Below, piece after piece: positions 1 through 8,723 of a stretch of 64,000 nucleotides of DNA. This DNA comes from Gammaproteobacteria bacterium. GTDB lineage: Bacteria; Pseudomonadota; Gammaproteobacteria; Pseudomonadales; Pseudohongiellaceae. The stretch spans positions 1,984,001 to 2,048,000 of the forward strand of contig JAWKZW010000001.1 of NCBI GenBank assembly GCA_041395725.1, given 5' to 3'. How positions within the stretch are numbered: position 1 is the stretch's first letter; every line of letters starts with the position of its first letter. The notes under the pieces were generated by a model. That model was not told where the DNA came from. It made no database searches and saw nothing but the letters and a program-made list of their open reading frames with translations. The translations under genes and the position numbers were made by a program.

Positions 1-2
1 TG

Positions 3-248
3 CAGTACGACGACATTCGTCTGCTGGGCAGCCTGCGCTACGGTGTCTACACTCTTCTCTACACCCAGTTCAGGGACGCCCGATCGGGCGATCCTGTCAC
101 GTCGGTGATGCCGGTGCGACGGGTGGGAGGGAAACTGCTGACGGCGGGCAGTCTGCACACCAGTTCTCATGAATTGTACAGACTGTTCGCGCTCGGCTCT
201 CTGCAGCAAAGTTTTATGGTTTATCTGGAAGAAAGAGTCAATAACTAG
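3..248 (+). CDS. C-terminal part of an unrecognised protein
   Basis: An open frame enters from the left edge and ends at TAG 246-248, giving about 81 residues (it begins QYDDIRLLGSLRYG and ends MVYLEERVNN). No start is present, so this is the end of a gene lying mostly outside the window. It stops 14 bases before the DsbA-like lipoprotein gene on the same strand, so the two may be cotranscribed. I do not recognise the family. Confidence 0.55.
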   Translation, partial: QYDDIRLLGSLRYGVYTLLYTQFRDARSGDPVTSVMPVRRVGGKLLTAGSLHTSSHELYRLFALGSLQQSFMVYLEERVNN

Positions 249-262
249 GCATTGGAGAAATT

Positions 263-940
263 ATGTCAGGGAAGACAGAAGACAGGGCAGGCAGGTTGAT
301 AAGGTTGGGTTTTGTCGCGATGGTGGTGCTGCTGGCGGGTTGCGCCGCCAATCCACCACCGAGTCCCTTACCGGCAGCGCTGCTTGCCAGGCAGCTGGAT
401 GTGGCCCACTTACCGGTAATGGGTAAACCCGATGCCGGGATCGCGATTATCGAGGTTACCGACTACCAGTGCCCGTTCTGTCGCGCTCATTACCAGGAAA
501 CCCTGCCGCTCCTGACGCAGGAGTTTATCGAACCCGGCACCGTCAGCTACTTCGTACAGGATTATCCCCTGCCGGGCCAGGATGCCTCCGGGTTGAACGC
601 GGTCGCTGCCGGCTGCGCCAGAGAGCAGGGCTTATTCTGGCCGTATCATGACTGGTTGTTCCGGTACCCGGGTCTGCCCGGCGAGGCGGAACTGGTGGCA
701 GCAGGGGAGACCGTGGGGCTGGACACCAGGGGTTTTCGCCGCTGCCTGGAGAAAGGGGTCGCGGGCACCTATGTAGAGCGGCAAAGGTCCTTGGCTGTTG
801 GGCTGGGTGTCAGGGGGACCCCGACATTCTTCATTGGCAGGCTGGGGGACAACCAGGTTGTTACCGAAGTGACAGTTCTGGCAGGGCGACAATCGATAGC
901 GGATTTCCGGCGGGTTATAGCCGGCTACCAGTACCCCTGA
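263..940 (+). CDS. DsbA-like thioredoxin-fold lipoprotein
   Basis: A 225-residue protein with a lipobox (LLAGC, Cys at about residue 27), so it is predicted to be lipid-anchored facing the periplasm. A thioredoxin-fold domain follows: the active-site motif CPFC lies in VTDYQCPFCRAHYQ, and a cis-proline loop GTPTFF lies near the C-terminus. This arrangement is typical of DsbA/DsbG/DSBA-like oxidoreductases that make or reshuffle disulfides in exported proteins. The ATG at 263 is preceded by GGAGAA at a suitable distance. The partner oxidoreductase is not visible nearby; the only DsbB-like sequence in the window is a pseudogene near 36 kb. Confidence 0.85.
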   Translation: MSGKTEDRAGRLIRLGFVAMVVLLAGCAANPPPSPLPAALLARQLDVAHLPVMGKPDAGIAIIEVTDYQCPFCRAHYQETLPLLTQEFIEPGTVSYFVQDYPLPGQDASGLNAVAAGCAREQGLFWPYHDWLFRYPGLPGEAELVAAGETVGLDTRGFRRCLEKGVAGTYVERQRSLAVGLGVRGTPTFFIGRLGDNQVVTEVTVLAGRQSIADFRRVIAGYQYP

Positions 941-947
941 TTGCGGA

Positions 948-995
948 GCACCGGTCCGGTCAGCCTGCGATTTCCGGCAGGCGTCGGGCCGGTGC
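948..995 (+). terminator. Nested hairpin after the DsbA-like gene
   Basis: GCACCGG (948-954) pairs with CCGGTGC (989-995), and inside it GCCTGC (963-968) pairs with GCAGGC (977-982). The structure starts 8 bases after the stop codon, so it could end transcription or protect the 3' end. There is no T-run, so intrinsic termination is unproven. Confidence 0.4.
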
Positions 996-1074
996 CCGGC
1001 ACAGGAATGTCACGGTTCTGGTAAGGCGAAGGAAACTCCCCTAGAATTGTGTTTTCTGATAAAAACTACAACTT

Positions 1075-1545
1075 ATGTTCCTTTGGCTTGAATCTACACC
1101 GGTCGCCCTGTGGGTCAGTCTGTCACTGTGGGCCTATCCCTTGCTGCTGGCTGTGCACATTGTCGGTCTGGCTGTAGTAGTTGGCCTGTTCTCCATGCGG
1201 GATCTGCGCCTGCTGGGCCTGTTTCCGGGGTTGCGTCTGGATGCCTTCCTCCCATTGAGCAGGCTTGCCTGGGCAGGTTTCGTTCTTAATGCGCTATCCG
1301 GTATTCTGCTCTTTACGTCCCAGGCTGTGACTTTTGCCGGTAACCTGCCTTTTCTCATCAAGATTACCGCGATTATTGCCGGCATGGTGCTGGCCGGCAT
1401 CATTCAGTCAAGGTTGCGAGCCGAGTTGTCCACCTCGGCAGGAGCGCAGGTGGAGCCGGCCGGCCCGATACGATTCATCGCAATGGCGTCTCTGGCATGC
1501 TGGATTACGGCGATAATAGCCGGCCGCCTTATTGCGTATTTTTAA
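1075..1545 (+). CDS. Small four-helix membrane protein, DUF6644-like
   Basis: A 156-residue hydrophobic protein with about four transmembrane segments. Helix 1 carries LAVHIVGLAVVVG, with a conserved-looking His. It resembles the next gene in length, helix layout and the pattern His-x-Val-Gly-Leu followed by RDLRLLG / IDLRLAG, so the two look like diverged tandem paralogues. DUF6644-type proteins are uncharacterised membrane proteins; the histidines could bind haem, but that is inference. The genes are 12 bases apart and should be one transcript. Confidence 0.6.
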   Translation: MFLWLESTPVALWVSLSLWAYPLLLAVHIVGLAVVVGLFSMRDLRLLGLFPGLRLDAFLPLSRLAWAGFVLNALSGILLFTSQAVTFAGNLPFLIKITAIIAGMVLAGIIQSRLRAELSTSAGAQVEPAGPIRFIAMASLACWITAIIAGRLIAYF

Positions 1546-1557
1546 ACAGGCCCTAAG

Positions 1558-2046
1558 ATGCTGGATTTTCTTGCCCGTATAGCACTCGACAGCTCACTGC
1601 ATCAATGGATTCAGGGTACTTACTGGCTCTGGCCGATCCTTGAGATCACCCACTTTGTCGGTTTGTCGTTGCTGCTTGGAGGCCTGATAATTATCGATCT
1701 GCGCCTGGCGGGCCATTTTCGCAGACTCGACCCCCACGCTACCCATGACCTGTTGCCGCTGGTTTTTCTTGGTTTCGGCTTGAATCTACTGACCGGTGTG
1801 CTGTTTTTTTTCGGCGATCCAAATCGCTATTCGATCAATATCGGTTTTCAGATCAAGATGGTCATGATACTGGTGGCCGGCCTTAATGCCTTGTTGTACT
1901 ACTTCAAAGTGCGACCGTTGGTAGCAGGCTGGGGCGCCGATACCGACCCGCCCGCAATCGCCCGGGCTGTGGCCTACACCTCATTGGCCGTCTGGTCTGT
2001 GGTGCTGATCTGCGGCCGCCTGATTCCCTATGTGGGGACCGGCTAG
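1558..2046 (+). CDS. Small four-helix membrane protein, paralogue of the preceding gene
   Basis: A 162-residue membrane protein beginning MLDFLARIALDSSLHQWIQG. The second segment has ITHFVGLSLLLGG followed by IIDLRLAG, the same layout as the neighbour at 1075. Further helices are at VFLGFGLNLLTGVLFFFG, IKMVMILVAGLNALLYYF and VAYTSLAVWSVVLICGRL. It is probably a DUF6644-like partner of the upstream protein, possibly as a heterodimer (inference from tandem order and shared pattern). About 200 bases of featureless sequence separate it from the convergent cytochrome b561 gene. Confidence 0.6.
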   Translation: MLDFLARIALDSSLHQWIQGTYWLWPILEITHFVGLSLLLGGLIIIDLRLAGHFRRLDPHATHDLLPLVFLGFGLNLLTGVLFFFGDPNRYSINIGFQIKMVMILVAGLNALLYYFKVRPLVAGWGADTDPPAIARAVAYTSLAVWSVVLICGRLIPYVGTG

Positions 2047-2243
2047 GCTGTCAAAAACCCATTGCGCATGCCTTTGCTTTTTAAAAGACAGACTCAAAAC
2101 AGACATTAACAGCCTGCTTTTTTTGAACAAAGCTTTTAAATAAGCAAGCGTATGGGCCTTCACGGAGCCCGCTGGCATTGCTTTGCGGCGGCGGCACTCC
2201 GCGCTGGCACCGGGGGCGTCTGAAAGTCAGGGCTTTGGGGCAA

Positions 2244-2810
2244 TCAATCAGCTGTTTCTTGCTGATCTGAAGTTTCGATGGCGTGTTGAGCGTCAGTTAT
2301 CTGGCGCCTCGGTATGAAGATGCGGGCGACTGTTTCATCGTCATTGAACATCAGGTGCTTCAGAGCCCCTGCAATGTGAATAACAATCAACAGGGCAAGC
2401 AGGTTGGCACTTAGCGCGTGCAGGCGATGGAGAAGCCCGGCGAGGTCTGGCAGGTTAGACAATGTCCATGCCAGCAGTGGACCGCTCAGCAGCATGATGC
2501 TGAGCAGGGCCAGCATCCAGTAATGGGTGAACCGCGCCACCTGATGGATCCGTTTGCCCTGTCCCCTGGCGCGTGGATGAGCATGGCGTAGGCGCCAAAA
2601 GATTCGTGCTGCCAGTAACAGCCAAGCCACCAGGCCCAGAGTCACATGCAGGCTGCGCCGTTCTGCCAACTGATCTGCTGCCTGAAACTCGATACTCTTG
2701 CCCAGGAACCACAGGGCAATAATCACCGCAGCGGTCAGCCAGTGCAGAGCGATGGAAATCCAGCCGAAAGAATCCGGCTGGTCGTACCATTTGACGGAAG
2801 GTGTGATCAT
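2244..2810 (-). CDS. Cytochrome b561 family protein
   Basis: A 188-residue integral membrane protein with four predicted helices and the His pattern of proteobacterial cytochrome b561: ALHWLTA in helix 1, ERRSLHVTLGL in helix 2, RFTHYWMLALL in helix 3 and IVIHIAGALKH in helix 4. These would bind two b haems and pass electrons across the inner membrane, usually from quinol. The start at 2810 is preceded by a GGAG-like site. It stands alone, transcribed away from the secreted-protein pair at 2890-4113, with a short dispersed repeat (2852-2882) between. Confidence 0.85.
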   Translation of the reverse strand: MITPSVKWYDQPDSFGWISIALHWLTAAVIIALWFLGKSIEFQAADQLAERRSLHVTLGLVAWLLLAARIFWRLRHAHPRARGQGKRIHQVARFTHYWMLALLSIMLLSGPLLAWTLSNLPDLAGLLHRLHALSANLLALLIVIHIAGALKHLMFNDDETVARIFIPRRQITDAQHAIETSDQQETAD

Positions 2811-2851
2811 CCCGCTACTCCCGGAAGGACACGATCTCCCTTAAGGCCAGA

Positions 2852-2882
2852 GCATTGTGGTAATTAATCAGAGGCTCCCTGG
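2852..2882 (+). repeat. Short dispersed repeat, copy 1
   Basis: The sequence around GTGGTAATTAATCAGAGGCT lies in the gap between cytochrome b561 and the secreted-protein gene. A near copy is at 6363-6395 and an inverted one at 8532-8557; all three are intergenic. Confidence 0.6.
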
Positions 2883-2889
2883 AAAGGCC

Positions 2890-3639
2890 CTAGTCGTACT
2901 TCGAGGGGAAGAAACGCACTGATGCCCGGGCCGCTTCCGGATCGCAATCATAGGCTGCCAGCCTGTAACCCTCGCGGGCAGGTACCCAGCGGGTGGTGTA
3001 GCCAGTCGGCTCGCGAAGGAACATAGGGTCCTCGACGGTTACCGTAGCCCGCAGATCATCTCCCTCCATCCAGTAGCGCTCGGTTACCTTCTTCTGTGCC
3101 GAGGAAGGAATGCCGTTATAGTCATCGAACCCGGTGATATCAAAGATGAAATGGGTAGTGGTCACGTACAGAGAACCGTCCTGGTAGTAGCCCGTGGAAA
3201 ATCCCTGAATGCTGTAGTCCAGAGAGGTTGGCTGCCGACCATCCAGCCACACGGTACGCAGCTGATCGTCCTTCTCGTAGCGGAACAGGACCCGGTCCGG
3301 CCACTGAGTCACTTCGAAATGGTAGGGGTCGTACTGAATCGCAGGCGAAGAGGCGGGCTGACAGTCGTATTTCGGTGAGATGATCTCTTCAAAGACTTCC
3401 TGGTACGCCAACGCCCTTTCGTTCAGTACCGGGAAATTTTCCTCGGTCCAGGGCATGTTGACGCCATTGACCGGGCGGGCGCCGAAGCCGCCGTCCCAGA
3501 CGCCGGCCAGGTCAGGTATGTCTCCGTCAGGCTCCTGGGCGCTTAGTCGCGGGAACGAAATCACCGCTGTCAGGCCGAGCATGGCCAGTAACGCGGATCT
3601 GGAAAAAGTGGACCTGCCAGCACTGATTACTGGTTTCAT
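2890..3639 (-). CDS. Secreted protein of unknown function
   Basis: A 249-residue protein with an N-terminal hydrophobic segment (SALLAMLGLTAVISFPRLSA) compatible with a signal peptide, followed by DLAGVWDGGFGARPVNG. I see no catalytic motif. Cysteines at CQPAS and YDCDPE could form a disulfide. The start at 3639 is supported by an AGGAGAG ribosome-binding site. It follows a DUF6152 gene on the same strand with a 45-base gap; the DLAGVWDG opening and DUF6152 pairing recall a common uncharacterised exported pair in marine Proteobacteria (from memory). Confidence 0.6.
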   Translation of the reverse strand: MKPVISAGRSTFSRSALLAMLGLTAVISFPRLSAQEPDGDIPDLAGVWDGGFGARPVNGVNMPWTEENFPVLNERALAYQEVFEEIISPKYDCQPASSPAIQYDPYHFEVTQWPDRVLFRYEKDDQLRTVWLDGRQPTSLDYSIQGFSTGYYQDGSLYVTTTHFIFDITGFDDYNGIPSSAQKKVTERYWMEGDDLRATVTVEDPMFLREPTGYTTRWVPAREGYRLAAYDCDPEAARASVRFFPSKYD

Positions 3640-3684
3640 AAACTCTCCTGCCTTGTTTTTTTGTCGGGGAATTCGGTCAGGACG

Positions 3685-4113
3685 CTAGCGGGGTGGCGGG
3701 GTGTCTTCCTGCACGCGTCCGCCCTGCAGAATTGGGCTGCCATCGGGGCGTGTCATCCGCACTGGTCCGCCAATTCCGTATGAGCCTTCGGCACGGGAAG
3801 CCTGTCCGGCCACCTTAACGACCGTGCCGACAGCTAAAGAGTCGGGGGTCCACCCGGTTCTTCTCAGGCTGACGGGAGCGCCCAGTTCCACCTGCCATTC
3901 GGTGTTGGCGCCATTGGCGTCGGGTACATCGACATACAGAAAGGCATGGGGGTTGCGGAACACAAACCGGGTTACCGTGCCTTCGATTTCGACACGACGC
4001 TCGGGATCGTAAAACGGTGTGCTGGCATGGTGTGCGACGGCGGGGCCGATCATCACGGTGAATGCCAGGGAAATCCCGACAGTGATCGCAGCGGTCAATC
4101 GGTGGGTGACCAT
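3685..4113 (-). CDS. DUF6152 family exported protein
   Basis: A 142-residue protein with a signal peptide ending near GPAVAHHAST, followed by PFYDPERRVEIEGTVTRF and FRNPHAFLYVDV. This HH-S-x-F-D ... GTV ... NPH pattern is what I know as DUF6152, a small exported beta-rich family without an assigned function. The start is set by an AGGAGAG site directly before ATG 4113. It is the first gene of a probable two-gene operon with the unknown secreted protein at 2890-3639, and is divergent from the cupin gene at 4364. Confidence 0.75.
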   Translation of the reverse strand: MVTHRLTAAITVGISLAFTVMIGPAVAHHASTPFYDPERRVEIEGTVTRFVFRNPHAFLYVDVPDANGANTEWQVELGAPVSLRRTGWTPDSLAVGTVVKVAGQASRAEGSYGIGGPVRMTRPDGSPILQGGRVQEDTPPPR

Positions 4114-4303
4114 AACTCTCTCCTGTTGCCGGAATATCTACCGGCATTTATTATCGTTTCGGCAGAATAATCAGTATCTGCGGGGGAGTCAACGCGGAAT
4201 TCCGTGGTAGCCCGGGGCATCGATAAGCCGGGCTGTCCGCAGCCTTTTTGGCAATGCTGTCCATTTGGGTTTAAAGTACCCGGGTCCCCAAGACAAAACT
4301 AGC

Positions 4304-4348
4304 AGATCTATAAGAACCAGAAGATCTATAAGAACCATAAGAACTATA
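4304..4348 (+). repeat. Direct repeat in the cupin 5' leader
   Basis: AGATCTATAAGAACCA occurs at 4304-4319 and 4322-4337, followed by a shortened third unit (TAAGAACTATA). The repeats end just before the AAGGAGG ribosome-binding site of the cupin gene, so a regulatory role or slippage is possible but unproven. Confidence 0.6.
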
Positions 4349-4363
4349 AAAAAGGAGGATGCC

Positions 4364-5008
4364 ATGAAAGCACCTGTAAAAGCCCTGCTGGCAACAACAA
4401 TACTGACATTGCCGGCCCTGGTGGGCGCCCAGGACAGCGACCAGACCTATGCCACTTACATTACCGAAGAGCAATGGCAGACAGTTAATGAACTGCCCGG
4501 CGTGGATCGACAGATAATAAGCCGTGACATCGGCAAGCTGAATCTGTCAGTCGGTATTATTCACCGTGGAGCCGTAGAGCGGGGCAGTGGCCGCGCCACA
4601 CCGAACCCCGCACGGCCTTGTGGTGTCGGCAGCACCAGCCGCAACAGCGGCGCGCGCGGTATTCTGCATTATCACCAGACTGAGGCCTATTACATCGCCT
4701 CGGGTTCCGGCACGCTGGTAACCGGCGGGGAGATCATGAACGGTGACGAGTCGGCCCCCGACAGCAATGTCACTACCACGCTGAATGGTCCATCCTGCAG
4801 CGGGATGATCGTAGGTGACTGGGTGGCCAAGCATGTCAAAGAGGGCGACATCATCATTATTCCCGCCGGAACGCCCCATGGCTGGCTCGAAGTTCCCGTG
4901 CACGTCGATTACCTGAGCGTGCGCCCGGATCCGGATCGTGTGTTGCCTGATGACTACATGAATCCTGCCCTGGGTCCGGATTTTCAGATGAGGACCGAGA
5001 GCGACTGA
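4364..5008 (+). CDS. Exported cupin-domain protein
   Basis: A 214-residue protein starting at ATG 4364, which has a strong AAGGAGG site; a longer in-frame reading from 4265 lacks one. The signal peptide is LLATTILTLPALVGAQ. The cupin barrel shows HYHQTEAYYIASGSGTLVTG (motif 1, His-x-His-x4-Glu) and IIIPAGTPHGWLE (motif 2 with His), the usual metal site. The substrate is unknown. A second, smaller exported cupin at 8724 has the same GSGTLVTGG / GAGTLVTGG and IPxGTPHxW motifs, so the two are related. It is followed by an alpha/beta hydrolase and a Tat-exported amidase, all transcribed the same way. Confidence 0.85.
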   Translation: MKAPVKALLATTILTLPALVGAQDSDQTYATYITEEQWQTVNELPGVDRQIISRDIGKLNLSVGIIHRGAVERGSGRATPNPARPCGVGSTSRNSGARGILHYHQTEAYYIASGSGTLVTGGEIMNGDESAPDSNVTTTLNGPSCSGMIVGDWVAKHVKEGDIIIIPAGTPHGWLEVPVHVDYLSVRPDPDRVLPDDYMNPALGPDFQMRTESD

Positions 5009-5058
5009 TGCGCGCTGATCCCATCATTGTTTAACGAGTGAGGCCCGGGAGGCTGTCG

Positions 5059-6315
5059 ATGAGTAGAGTAGTTGTGTTTCTGTTGTTGGTTGCTCTGTCA
5101 TCCGGTCTTCCGGCGCAGCCCAACCGTATCGATCTGATTCGTGCCGACGCGCCGAAGCTTGCCGCATTTGGCGAATACACAATTGGTGTCCGCACCGAGC
5201 AGTTCACCGATTCCAATCGGGTGGATGTACTCAATACCGGCGACGGTGAGGAGACAGTGTACGCGGATCGTACCCTGACAGTCGAAATCTGGTACCCGGC
5301 CAGCCTGGCACCGGGCCAGGAGCCGGGCGGTCAGTACCTTACCTCGACCAGAAACACGGCCATCATGGCGACCTTGACCGGATCGGCCGTTCGCGATGCG
5401 GATCCTCTGGCGGCGGGGCAGTCTTTTCCACTGGTCATTATCTCTCACGGCTATCCCGGGAACCGGTATCTGCTGAGTCACCTGGGAGAAAATCTGGCGT
5501 CCAAGGGCTATGTCGTCGCCTCGATCGATCATCCCGAAAGCCTCTACGAGGACCAACAGGCGTTTGCCAGTACTTTGTATAATCGGGCGCCGGATCAGCG
5601 CTTCGTGCTGGAGCAGATCGCGCGGCAGGCAGCAGACCCGGCCAGCTACCTTTACCGGCTGGTGGACGCGGACAGAACCGCTGTTGTCGGTTTCTCGATG
5701 GGCGGTTACGGGCTGCTCAATAACCTGGGTGCCGGCTACAATCCGGCGGCAGTCAATCTGCCGACGGCCCCGCCCAATGCCATACTGGCAGACCACACGA
5801 CACTGAATCCGGACTATCAGAAAAACCTGGATCCCCGCATCAGGGCCGGGGTGGCTATTGCACCCTGGGGGATGAACAATGCCATGTGGCGCCCCGCTGA
5901 TCTGCTTGGTATCAGGCTGCCTGTTTTTTATGTGGCCGGAAGCGTGGATTCTACCGCCGGGTATGAGAACGGTACCCGGGCGGTATTTGAGAATACCCGC
6001 AAAAGTGATCGCTATCTGCTCACCTTTGAGAATGCCGGCCACAGCGCCGGCGCACCGATACCGGTGCCGGTGGAACTGCTTAACAGCGGCGAGGCAACTG
6101 GCGTGAGTCATTACATCGATCCGGTGTGGGACACGTTGCGAATGAACAACATCATGGACCATTTCATCACCGCATTTCTCGACCTGCAGTTGAAAGGTGT
6201 AGAGGAAAGGCGGCAGTATCTGGCTCTGCCGGTCAATTCTGAGGAAGGCTGGTTCGGCTTTCAATCGAGAGCCACGATAGGCTTAAAACTGGAGCATCTG
6301 GCGCCTCAGGAGTGA
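5059..6315 (+). CDS. Exported alpha/beta hydrolase, dienelactone-hydrolase or PAF-acetylhydrolase-like
   Basis: About 418 residues from ATG 5059, chosen over GTG 5038 because GGGAGG lies just upstream and the resulting N-terminus (MSRVVVFLLLVALSSGLPAQP) is a signal peptide. The oxyanion-region motif is VIISHGYPGNRY. The nucleophile elbow is GFSMGG (Ser within VVGFSMGGYG). A C-terminal FENAGHSAG gives the likely catalytic His, and an Asp lies in YVAGSVDST. It probably hydrolyses small esters or lactones; the substrate cannot be told. Confidence 0.8.
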   Translation: MSRVVVFLLLVALSSGLPAQPNRIDLIRADAPKLAAFGEYTIGVRTEQFTDSNRVDVLNTGDGEETVYADRTLTVEIWYPASLAPGQEPGGQYLTSTRNTAIMATLTGSAVRDADPLAAGQSFPLVIISHGYPGNRYLLSHLGENLASKGYVVASIDHPESLYEDQQAFASTLYNRAPDQRFVLEQIARQAADPASYLYRLVDADRTAVVGFSMGGYGLLNNLGAGYNPAAVNLPTAPPNAILADHTTLNPDYQKNLDPRIRAGVAIAPWGMNNAMWRPADLLGIRLPVFYVAGSVDSTAGYENGTRAVFENTRKSDRYLLTFENAGHSAGAPIPVPVELLNSGEATGVSHYIDPVWDTLRMNNIMDHFITAFLDLQLKGVEERRQYLALPVNSEEGWFGFQSRATIGLKLEHLAPQE

Positions 6316-6362
6316 CTGACGGGCCGCTTTATCAGGCCAGGGAGCGCCTGAAACTGCCGCCA

Positions 6363-6395
6363 GAACATTGTGGTGCTTAATCAGAGGCTCCCTGG
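6363..6395 (+). repeat. Short dispersed repeat, copy 2
   Basis: ATTGTGGTGCTTAATCAGAG followed by GCTCCCTGG matches copy 1 at 2852-2882 apart from the GC in place of AA. It sits between the hydrolase stop and the amidase start. Confidence 0.6.
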
Positions 6396-6422
6396 ATCAT
6401 CAAGTACCGTTGAGGAATCAGT

Positions 6423-7913
6423 ATGGACAGAAGGCAGTTTTTCAGGACAGGAGCCGTATTTGGAGCGACCGTCACATTACCTTCGCTGATCGACAGCAGA
6501 CTGTTTGCTGCCAGCCTGTCAGCCAACCCGGTCGACCTGAGTGCCATCGAGTTGTCTGCGGCTATCAGGCAGAAACACATCAGTTGTGTCGAGGTGATGC
6601 AGGCCTATGTCCAACATATCCACCGCTACAATCCCGTCTACAATGCGATCGTAGGTCTGGTCGACGAAGAGGCGCTGATCGCGCAGGCTCGCGACGCAGA
6701 CGACGCCCTGGCCAGAGGTGAATACCGTGGCTGGATGCATGGTATGCCCCACGCCGTCAAGGATCTGACTCCGGTCAGAGGGCTGCTGCATACCAGTGGT
6801 TCGCCACTGTTTGCCGACCGCATCGCCGACAGTGACGGGAGCTTTGTCGCCCGACTGCGCAGTGCCGGCGCCCTGTTTATCGGCAAGACCAATTCGCCGG
6901 AATTCGGCTTTGGTTCCCAGACTTATAATCCGGTATTCGGGCCGACCGCCAGCGCCTTCAATCCGGACCTGACGGCAGGTGGAAGCAGTGGTGGCGCCGG
7001 TTCCGGTCTCGGCACGCACATGCTGCCGGTGGCCGATGGCAGCGATATGATGGGTTCACTGAGGAATCCCGCCGCTTACAATAATGTCATCGGATTTCGA
7101 CCAAGTGCCGATCTGATGCGTGATACCCGTCCTGCCATGCTGCCGCTGTCTACCAGCGGGCCCATGGGTAGAAATACCGCCGATACGATACAGTTGTTGC
7201 AGACTATGGCGCCACGTCCCCTGCCAGGCGAGTTCAATGCCCTCGATATGGGCGGGCTGCGTATCGGGTGGCTGGGTAATCTGAATGACTACCTGGCGAT
7301 GGAAGCCGGTATTGTGGAGCTGTGCGAGGCGGCGTTGCGGCGGCTTGCAACCGCCGGCGCGGGTATTGACCCGGTGTTGCCCCGGTTTTCCCTCACCGAT
7401 CCGTGGGAAAGCTGGACCACTTTACGTCATGCGGGGCGGGACAGTTACCGGCGTTACTACGGCGATCCCCAGGCCAGGGCCATGCTCAAGCCCGAAGTGA
7501 TCTGGGAGGTTGAGCAGGGCATGCTGCTTTCCGAGCAGGATGTTGCACGAGCCAACCAGATACGCACAGACTGGTCTGCGGAACTGGAACGGTTGTTTGA
7601 AAACCATGATTTTCTTGCCATTCCCACGGCTCAGGTATTTCCGTATTCCAAGCACATAGCCTGGCCTGAGTATATCGGTAGCCGCAGGATGGATACCTAT
7701 CACCGGTGGATGGAGGTGGTAATACCAGGCAGTCTCGCCGGGTTGCCGGTGATCAACGTGCCGGTGGGTTTTGATGGTAGCGGGCGGCCTATGGGAATGC
7801 AGATTATGGGCAGGCATGGTGACGACAAACGGGTTCTGGAGTTTGGTCTGGCCTATGAACGGCTCACCGAATTTCTTCAACGCCGACCTCGTCTCGTGGC
7901 TGCTGCCGGTTAA
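6423..7913 (+). CDS. Tat-exported amidase signature family protein
   Basis: A 496-residue protein with a twin-arginine-like leader (MDRRQFFRTGAVFGATVTL). The amidase signature triad is visible: Lys113 in HAVKDL, Ser188/189 in GGSSGGAGSG, and Ser212 in GSDMMGSLRNPAA (nucleophile position). In place of the common GSDxGGSIR the sequence is MMGSLR, so substrate handling may differ. It cleaves amide bonds in a small molecule or peptide in the periplasm (family knowledge); the substrate is unknown. The gene at 20814 encodes a second amidase exported as a lipoprotein instead. Confidence 0.85.
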   Translation: MDRRQFFRTGAVFGATVTLPSLIDSRLFAASLSANPVDLSAIELSAAIRQKHISCVEVMQAYVQHIHRYNPVYNAIVGLVDEEALIAQARDADDALARGEYRGWMHGMPHAVKDLTPVRGLLHTSGSPLFADRIADSDGSFVARLRSAGALFIGKTNSPEFGFGSQTYNPVFGPTASAFNPDLTAGGSSGGAGSGLGTHMLPVADGSDMMGSLRNPAAYNNVIGFRPSADLMRDTRPAMLPLSTSGPMGRNTADTIQLLQTMAPRPLPGEFNALDMGGLRIGWLGNLNDYLAMEAGIVELCEAALRRLATAGAGIDPVLPRFSLTDPWESWTTLRHAGRDSYRRYYGDPQARAMLKPEVIWEVEQGMLLSEQDVARANQIRTDWSAELERLFENHDFLAIPTAQVFPYSKHIAWPEYIGSRRMDTYHRWMEVVIPGSLAGLPVINVPVGFDGSGRPMGMQIMGRHGDDKRVLEFGLAYERLTEFLQRRPRLVAAAG

Positions 7914-7954
7914 CAACGTCAGTCACCGGTAAGGAATTTCACAAGGAGCCCGCA

Positions 7955-8521
7955 GTGTCTATTGATATCACTTTCACCCTCAGCAACGCCGATCTGCAAC
8001 GTTTCGAAGAAATCGTCGCCAGGGCAAAAATACTGGTCGAGGAGCCGGACAACGCACGCAAGGTGGAAGAAGCCGCACAGCAATTGCTCGATCAGGCAGC
8101 CGGCAGCGATCTGCCGGATTTTATCCGTGAGCGACTCCTTAAACTGGAGACGCTGCTTAACATGGTGCAGGATGAGGAATGGCAATTAGAGGCGCAGGAG
8201 CGCAAGCGGGTCCTGTCCGCGCTGTCCTATTTTTCCCTGACTGAGGATCTGATCCCCGATCACGTGCCCGGGGTAGGCTTTCTGGACGACGCGATCTATA
8301 CGGAGATTGTTATCCAGGAGCTCGATAGTGAACTGCGCCTGTACAACGAGTTCTGCCAGTATCGGATAGCCGAGGAAAACCGCCGCAGAAATCGCGGCCT
8401 GGACCCAAGGGTGGGCAGGGAGGACTGGCTCGCTGACAAGCGGTCGGTGCTGCATTCCAGGATGCGGGCGAGACGCTCCGGTGGCGGAGGAGGCCCGAAC
8501 TGGCGGACCCGCTTTTTCTAG
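7955..8521 (+). CDS. YkvA/DUF1232-like protein
   Basis: A 188-residue soluble protein beginning at GTG 7955, which has an AAGGAG site (cacaaggagcc). The centre contains ALSYFSLTEDLIPDHVPGVGFLDDA, which matches the DUF1232/YkvA signature (Y-F-x-x-x-D-x-I-P-D-x-x-P-G-x-G-x-x-D-D). The N-terminal half is helical and the C-terminal tail is basic and Gly/Arg-rich (RMRARRSGGGGG). In other YkvA proteins the domain is membrane-linked and its function is unknown. Confidence 0.75.
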   Translation: MSIDITFTLSNADLQRFEEIVARAKILVEEPDNARKVEEAAQQLLDQAAGSDLPDFIRERLLKLETLLNMVQDEEWQLEAQERKRVLSALSYFSLTEDLIPDHVPGVGFLDDAIYTEIVIQELDSELRLYNEFCQYRIAEENRRRNRGLDPRVGREDWLADKRSVLHSRMRARRSGGGGGPNWRTRFF

Positions 8522-8531
8522 GAAAACTTAT

Positions 8532-8557
8532 GGAGCCTCTGATTAATTACCACGACG
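8532..8557 (-). repeat. Short dispersed repeat, copy 3 (inverted)
   Basis: GGAGCCTCTGATTAATTACC on the plus strand is the reverse complement of the core of copies 1 and 2. It starts 11 bases after the YkvA-like stop. Confidence 0.6.
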
Positions 8558-8658
8558 CTCTGCGTGAGCCTGCCGGGCTTGCCGCAATGGTTCGAGATGC
8601 CCGGTGCCCTGAATTCTTTACTCGGCGCTGAGTTGTACTACATTGCAATAAGCCGGAA

Positions 8659-8690
8659 AGACCAAGACCAAGACCAAAAACCAAGACCAG
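8659..8690 (+). repeat. AAGACC hexamer repeat
   Basis: AGACCAAGACCAAGACC followed by AAAAACCAAGACC forms an imperfect array of a 6-base unit upstream of the second cupin gene. Similar short hexamer arrays occur at 24788-24828 and inside 53482-53503. Confidence 0.6.
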
Positions 8691-8723
8691 AACGACAGTT
8701 CAACAAGCGGGGAGTCCCACTAC

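Noticed and set aside
5098..6264. 388-codon minus-strand frame opposite the alpha/beta hydrolase
   Set aside because: The plus-strand product has a signal peptide and a full catalytic triad; the minus one has no motif.
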